A stretch of DNA of 64,000 nt, taken from assembly GCF_037975245.1 (NCBI RefSeq), contig NC_092583.1:4437264-4501263 (forward strand), written 5' to 3'. Numbering within the stretch: the first letter of the stretch is position 1; each line of letters starts with the position of its first letter. The notes beneath the pieces were generated by a model that did no database searches, had not been told where the DNA came from, and saw only the letters and a program-made list of their open reading frames with translations. The DNA is from Apostichopus japonicus. Its lineage: Eukaryota > Echinodermata > Holothuroidea > Aspidochirotida > Stichopodidae. Below are positions 61,101-64,000 of this stretch, one piece after another. The translations under genes were made by a program, and so were the position numbers.

Positions 61101-62927
61101 GTCCTGCAAATCACGCTTTAATGGTAGGTAGATATGAATGGATTTCTTGTAAAGTAAAGTGGTTGTTTTCAATTTTAATATGTGTCCTTTTTTTTGTTTT
61201 TTGTTTTGTTTTCTTCAATTTATTTTCACAGATATCAAACTTTGATTTTCAGGGTGATGAACTTCATACAGAAAGTGGGGCAGTGGAAGATAAAAGAGGT
61301 ATGTAAAATAAGCACAAAAATAACAGCAGTGAACTCTATAAAATATTATATGCAAATAGCACATACATTTATATTTTTAAACATCATAAATATCATGTTC
61401 AACTTCTTAAACCATCAGTTTCAGCTTTTTTTATTAAGGAGGTCATTAGTAAATCCCCCAAGTATGTGAGATAAAATTTTTTACAATGTTCAGTCATGCT
61501 CAGTCATGCCAAAAACCAAAACGATTTGGAGGGTAAAGGCTTTAACGAAATTATTTTGGAAAACTTGATTCACCCTAACGTATGGGCTCGGTGACCTTTG
61601 AATAAGATCTTTTAATAAATTTTACTAATTTTCTTCAGCATTCCCAGTCACACATACCTTCTCCACCCCTAACATAAATCCCTCCCCCCCTCCCAAATAA
61701 ATTTGGTTCATTTGCCATATTTCTTCTGAAAATCAATGCAATACCAATGTTTCTTTGATACTCAAAACTCTTTTCTTCACAGGTTCCCTTGTCAGAAATG
61801 AGAGCCAACAATCTGATAGCAGTGGTTTTGCTGATGAAGGGACAGACTCTGTCAGTCCTGCCTCTCCTCAGCACGAACATACCAGGGAGGAGGAGGAGGA
61901 GGCAGGGCAAGAGTTGAGCGATGACCTCCGTAACTTGACCCAGTCGAACGGGGATTCTCAGATGGAGCCGAATAATAACCTTGAAAATGTCAACTTATTT
62001 GAGACTGTAGCGAGCAATAAATCTACAGATAGTAAACAAACAGAATTACCCGAGGAGGACGAGAATCTCTCCCCTTGGAGCAGGCCGCGCTCAGGGTCGT
62101 TCCCTTTCGTCCGCGAGGTAAGCTCTGGAACGGAACGACCGAAATCGGTCTTGCAGGTACTCGAGTCGCTGCAGAAGAATTACAAAATCGCCGAAGAGGA
62201 GATGGCGAAACGGAATGAAGGCGGAAAAGCCCAGAAGAGAAGGAGATTGTTCTCCAAGATGGACACGGTCGATTGTGACAATTATTCCTTCGGTTCATCC
62301 GTGTCAAAGGAGAATCAACATCACGAGGAAGACGTAGGAGAGGAGTTAAAGCCGTCTTCAGAGCCAGCTGTCGTAAGTGCAATGCAAAGTCCAGTTACCA
62401 AGGAAGAGCGACCTTCAAACTTTGAAACCGCAGATCCTTCGAGCCAGTCGGATGCTGGAGACGTCGAGGTCCTCGGGAGTCGGAAGGTAGAACGTCTGGA
62501 ATCGGAAGATGTGTGCGATCGCGAAGATACCCGAGAGGAGGGACACCCCCCGGCTGACGAGAAACAGGTGGGTGAAACCGTTTTCACAAATGAGATTTAC
62601 CATCAGGTCGGCGAAACATTTGCTTACTATATTTCAACGGCTAGTTTCACCTTAGTATGTCATAAATGTCGCAACGATTCTATTAACCACAACAAAACAT
62701 CGCAATCATCAGTCACAAGAAATAAAAGTGATGATAATTATTGTAGTAGTAATAATAATAATTATGCTCACCGTTCGTGGAGTAGTAGTTCTCCTCCTAA
62801 TGATAGCAGCTCTCAAACTCATGTCCATACCAAAGTCTTTTACTGCAGTCCGCCAGTGATCAGACCTCCTCCCAAAGACAGTCACCGGTACCTGACTGCT
62901 CAGCTTGCAAAGACTGCAAATCTACGG
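39804..62927 (+). CDS. itprid2: ITPRID/KRAP/TESPA1-family protein (IP3-receptor-interacting domain), 7 coding exons, 3' end outside window
   Basis: Vertebrate members (ITPRID1, ITPRID2/KRAP, TESPA1) bind the IP3 receptor and position it for calcium release. Coding exons are 39804-40191, 44330-44503, 46458-46563, 58850-59034, 59577-60331, 61253-61298 (or from 61232) and 61783-62927. All junctions are GT-AG and keep frame, giving about 933 residues so far. The diagnostic part is exon 4 (about residues 223-284): VAELLDVVNDPEEFLLKLGF, then KIPRRFL and TGISVDKYQQEV, continuing into LRGLERFLWKQL in exon 5. This matches the conserved KRAP IP3R-binding region (DPEE-LGFG-IP-RF). The motif QQSDSSGFADEGTDSVSP in exon 7 also recalls ITPRID2. 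The rest is Ser/Glu-rich and looks disordered. Orthology to ITPRID2 rather than ITPRID1 or TESPA1 is likely from the length but not proved. Confidence 0.85.
40822..40922. repeat. Dispersed repeat family R2, copy 2
   Basis: It matches 25817-25928 in the same orientation and order, and lies in intron 1 of the ITPRID-like gene. Confidence 0.75.
41227..41366. repeat. Polypyrimidine minisatellite, 36-bp unit, about 3.7 copies
   Basis: Units of CCTTCCTCACCTCTTCTTCC plus TACACCCCTCCCTCCC. It is strand-asymmetric (almost all C/T on plus) and lies in intron 1. Confidence 0.9.
41890..42536. repeat. Tandem repeat, about 58-bp unit, carrying CRE palindromes (left part)
   Basis: Units contain AACTTTACATACAGTACACA, AATAATAAATACCTTCATG and TGAACAAGGCTACTGACGTC. 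About ten units occur, some shortened. Perfect TGACGTCA palindromes are at 42066-42073, 42233-42240 and 42337-42344. The array resumes at 43753 after the hAT insertion. Confidence 0.93.
42537..43752. mobile_element. Non-autonomous hAT element, 1,216 bp, inserted into the tandem array
   Basis: The left end is TAGTGTTTGCACGGGT and the right end, reversed, is TAGTGTTTACACGGGT (15 of 16 identical). It is flanked by ATAAATAC at 42529-42536 and 43753-43760, a perfect 8-bp duplication. Both ends carry GGGTACCC palindromes. Inside are four degenerate copies of a block with TTGACTTAGTGTGGTGTTAG (about 42655, 42826, 42955 and 43084). There is no transposase frame. Confidence 0.94.
43753..43910. repeat. 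58-bp tandem repeat (right part)
   Basis: It continues the array of 41890-42536 with the same units and two more TGACGTCA sites (43781-43788 and 43894-43901). Confidence 0.92.
44006..44229. mobile_element. TTAA MITE family T1, copy C, right side lost
   Basis: It begins TTAAAGGCATTGAAGACTCG and follows copy A to GTGTCTAATTACC, where similarity stops. About 125 bases of the right end are absent. It lies about 100 bases before coding exon 2. Confidence 0.85.
44330..44503 (+). CDS. itprid2: ITPRID-like coding exon 2
   Basis: The acceptor is CTTTTTTAACAG and the donor is GTAAGT at 44504. It encodes FSSFSSTFSSLQDSLNVSQW and VEESLDNNVFDTT. The alternative donor four bases earlier (GTGTAA) would put the next exon out of frame, which fixes this boundary. 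Confidence 0.82.
44630..45988. other. ITPRID-like intron 2, nothing recognised
   Basis: AT-rich intron DNA with no exon or clear repeat before the T1 copy at 45989. Confidence 0.45.
45989..46347. mobile_element. TTAA MITE family T1, copy D, full length 359 bp
   Basis: It begins TTAAAGGCTTGAAGACTCG and ends GCGAGTCTTCACACCCTTTAA, giving clear terminal inverted repeats bounded by TTAA. It lies just upstream of coding exon 3. Confidence 0.88.
46380..46440. repeat. (TTTA)n-like microsatellite
   Basis: Repeated TTTA/TTTAT units immediately before the acceptor of coding exon 3. Confidence 0.85.
46458..46563 (+). CDS. itprid2: ITPRID-like coding exon 3
   Basis: The acceptor is TTCACCTTTCAG and the donor is GTAAGT at 46564. 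It encodes PLSKQSSFFDDTTSTNEKLS and then RTLTEDNLRESVKE. It ends in phase 2. Confidence 0.82.
46564..48520. other. ITPRID-like intron 3, left part
   Basis: It holds a C-homopolymer block (46953-46983) and no exon evidence. A segment from 48064 to 48254 starts TTAAAGGG and ends CCCCTTTAA; this inverted repeat is too short to call an element. Confidence 0.4.
48524..48838 (-). mobile_element. 5'-truncated non-LTR retrotransposon (LINE), 3' end only
   Basis: On the minus strand an open frame runs LYELLHSSQMSRG to a RYRDSFIPRAIKLFNEVLLR ending with TGA. This resembles the extreme C-terminus of CR1/L2/Rex-like ORF2 proteins. The 3' UTR follows, with TTTCCCTTTGGGATCAATAA, and then a CTTA microsatellite tail. 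The reverse transcriptase core is absent, so it is a dead fragment. Confidence 0.75.
49080..49225. repeat. Dispersed repeat family R3, copy 2
   Basis: It is highly similar to 32219-32360 in the same orientation. A small open frame on the minus strand here is spurious. Confidence 0.75.
51121..51140. repeat. Poly(A) tract
   Basis: About 18 adenines followed by CACACACA; simple sequence. Confidence 0.9.
51355..51450. repeat. Minisatellite, 20-bp unit, about 4.5 copies
   Basis: Unit ACCCCCTTACTTCCCATCCC; pyrimidine-rich on plus. Confidence 0.92.
51460..54860. other. ITPRID-like intron 3, middle part, nothing recognised
   Basis: No exon or clear repeat is seen apart from T- and C-rich simple tracts (53041-53062 and 53937-53995). 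Confidence 0.4.
54861..55466. mobile_element. TTAA-type MITE family T2, 606 bp
   Basis: The left end is CAAAGCAGCATTTTGC and the right end, reversed, is TTAAAGCAGCATTTTGC. The left TTAA has decayed to TCAA. The 15-base inverted repeat is perfect (AAAGCAGCATTTTGC). No coding frame is present. Confidence 0.75.
55467..57204. other. ITPRID-like intron 3, nothing recognised
   Basis: AT-rich intron DNA with no exon evidence. Confidence 0.4.
57205..57290. repeat. Dispersed repeat family R3, copy 3, diverged
   Basis: It shares CTGTCTCCTCACAAC, TAACCTATTAGCACTG and CTCTGTTATGCCA-like blocks with the copies at 32219 and 49080, but is shorter and more diverged. Confidence 0.5.
57391..57876. mobile_element. 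hAT-type MITE, 486 bp
   Basis: The left end is CAGGGATGTGCCCAGGAT and the right end, reversed, is CAGGCATGTGCCCACGCT. AGTACC abuts both ends. The left flank is GAAGTACC, so an 8-bp duplication with two bases lost on the right fits. It shares a G-rich internal block with the element at 18421. Confidence 0.78.
57883..58800. other. ITPRID-like intron 3, right part, nothing recognised
   Basis: A duplicated ATCGGGTATGA block (58020 and 58094) is the only structure seen. Confidence 0.4.
58850..59034 (+). CDS. itprid2: ITPRID-like coding exon 4: IP3-receptor-binding core
   Basis: The acceptor is CTTTTCTTCAG and the donor is GTAAGG at 59035. It encodes DPEEFLLKLGFG, KIPRRFLERE and GISVDKYQQEVRERNRGY, the hallmark of the family. 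The first base completes an AA|C asparagine codon with exon 3 across a 12.3-kb intron. Confidence 0.9.
59577..60331 (+). CDS. itprid2: ITPRID-like coding exon 5
   Basis: The acceptor is TTCTGTACTACAG and the donor is GTAAGT at 60332. It starts DFCLTGGLRGLERFLWKQLH, the end of the conserved domain, then has Ser/Pro-rich sequence, SKESLLSTDDSFTSDNYESD and a basic KPKVKAKRLQ patch. It is 755 bases, ending in phase 0. Confidence 0.88.
61232..61298 (+). CDS. itprid2: ITPRID-like coding exon 6, with two in-frame acceptors
   Basis: Acceptors TTTTCACAG (exon from 61232) and GATTTTCAG (exon from 61253) differ by 21 bases. Both keep frame, with or without the heptad ISNFDFQ. The shared part reads GDELHTESGAVEDKR. 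The donor GTATGT is at 61299. Confidence 0.72.
61783..62927 (+). CDS. itprid2: ITPRID-like coding exon 7
   Basis: The acceptor is TTTTCTTCACAG. It encodes NESQQSDSSGFADEGTDSVS, a Glu run, LQVLESLQKNYKIAEEEMAK and KAQKRRRLFSK. I end it at the strong donor CTACGG|GTAAGT (62928). An earlier possible donor is CAG|GTGGGT at 62568. The 120 codons between them are open and end in a coding-like RPPPKDSHRYLTAQL segment. It ends in phase 0; further exons lie beyond the window. Confidence 0.78.
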
Positions 62928-64000
62928 GTAAGTCTAGAGCCACAGCTGGACAAAATTTTGCTCTCCTTCTCCGGAATCATCCTTGCCGCCCATCCTTGCC
63001 GCTCATCATTCACCATGACTATCAGTTAATCTTTAATTTTGAATACTCTCGTACGCTTCTTAATTTCCTCATAGCTCTCTCTTCATCTTTTGCATCACAT
63101 GGCTGAGCAAATTTTGAAAATGATCAGCATATACTTTCTTTCGCCTCATTCTTTGTGAAATAACAAAGGTTCCAGCTGTACATGGAAAATAAGCTCTTTC
63201 CAATATAGAAGTTAGTGTTTTGTAACTATCCACCCCTCTCCCCCATCCACTTCCCCACCCACCCTCCCGGCCTCTCACACACACACAGTCCCCCTACCCT
63301 CTTCCCCCTACCCCTCTCCCCCATCCACTTCCTCACCCTCCCTCCCTCTCACACACACGGTTCCCCTACCCTGCTATACCCAATACAACAATGTAAGGGC
63401 TTTCCAAACATTTAATGTCCTATTTTCTGGAGCAGTGGGATTGGTATGACCAAAAACTTCTTAAATCGTCACTAAATAAACCAATCACTAGTTTTCAACT
63501 CTGTATTTTATTGTTTTTATAATTTCTATTGGTTTAATTATTTCTATGGGTTTAATAATTTTCCTAACCAGCCTATCAACAACCTCCTCTCCTGCGCAGC
63601 CTATATCCTATTTATCATGAAAAGTAGATAGCATTCTATCTTGCCACTTGTGTAGTCCTTCTTTGCTGGAGTTTTTCTTCTCAGAAAATGAACATATAAA
63701 GCACACTTCCAAAGTTGAGTATTCGAGTGTGTGTACCATAGAATACTGCTCAAAACTTAAAATATGGAAAATTTAATCTAGCGGTTAAAGGAAAACTTCA
63801 AACCAGAAAAATTTACGTCACATTTTTGGCTCCCATTTGGTGGTGACTACAACTCATTCTACCCTCCCCCACCCCCTTCCCCACTCCCTCACTATCATAT
63901 ATATTTATATATATATATTATTATAATTATTTTCTACAAACTTTTATTTATTCATCATGTGTAATTTACCTCCCATCACTAACATGATATGAAATATAAA
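62928..64000. other. Intron or 3' region of the ITPRID-like gene
   Basis: It starts with donor GTAAGT. It holds a C-rich, 78-bp direct duplication (about 63233-63310 and 63311-63388, each with CCCCTCTCCCCCATCCACTT and a CACACACA run) and an AT-rich tract near 63895. No further exon is recognised. Confidence 0.55.

Overview
This is a eukaryotic window: GT-AG introns, AT-rich non-coding DNA, many short transposons and minisatellites, and no operons. The proteins point to a deuterostome marine invertebrate, most likely an echinoderm. A sea cucumber is possible, but I cannot prove the group from sequence alone. Three protein-coding genes are supported by exon-by-exon reading with splice signals and consistent reading phase.

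Left (1-10.3 kb, minus strand): the gene for beta-catenin. Thirteen coding exons run from the start codon at 10300 to the left edge, where the C-terminal end is cut off. All 12 junctions keep phase and give about 732 residues. These comprise the N-terminal phosphodegron, the armadillo repeats and the start of the C-terminal tail. Its introns hold a hAT-type MITE and degraded retroelement pieces with a hammerhead-ribozyme-like core. A 5' non-coding exon may lie near 12.15 kb.

Middle left (15.2-16.75 kb, minus strand): a two-exon EamA/DMT-fold solute carrier of the SLC35G type. Its start codon is the last three bases of exon 1. From 16.8 to 39.5 kb there is no supported gene. That stretch holds MITEs, a dispersed TTAA-flanked family, minisatellites (including a 1.2 kb array with a 42-bp unit) and a roughly 185-bp satellite.

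Right (39.8-62.9 kb, plus strand, running on to the right): a gene of the ITPRID/KRAP/TESPA1 family, which binds the inositol 1,4,5-trisphosphate receptor. Seven coding exons give about 933 residues here, and the 3' end lies outside the window. Its first intron holds a 58-bp tandem repeat rich in TGACGTCA palindromes, split by a complete 1,216-bp hAT element with perfect 8-bp target duplications. Its third intron (12.3 kb) holds a 3' LINE remnant and more MITEs.

The three genes have no evident joint function. Beta-catenin acts in adhesion and Wnt signalling, the SLC35G-like protein is a membrane transporter, and the ITPRID-like protein is a predicted organiser of IP3-receptor calcium release. 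The most notable material is the repeat landscape and the invertebrate ITPRID-like gene. I found no CRISPR array and no intact transposase or reverse transcriptase gene; apart from a tRNA-like SINE head, no tRNA or rRNA gene was recognised.
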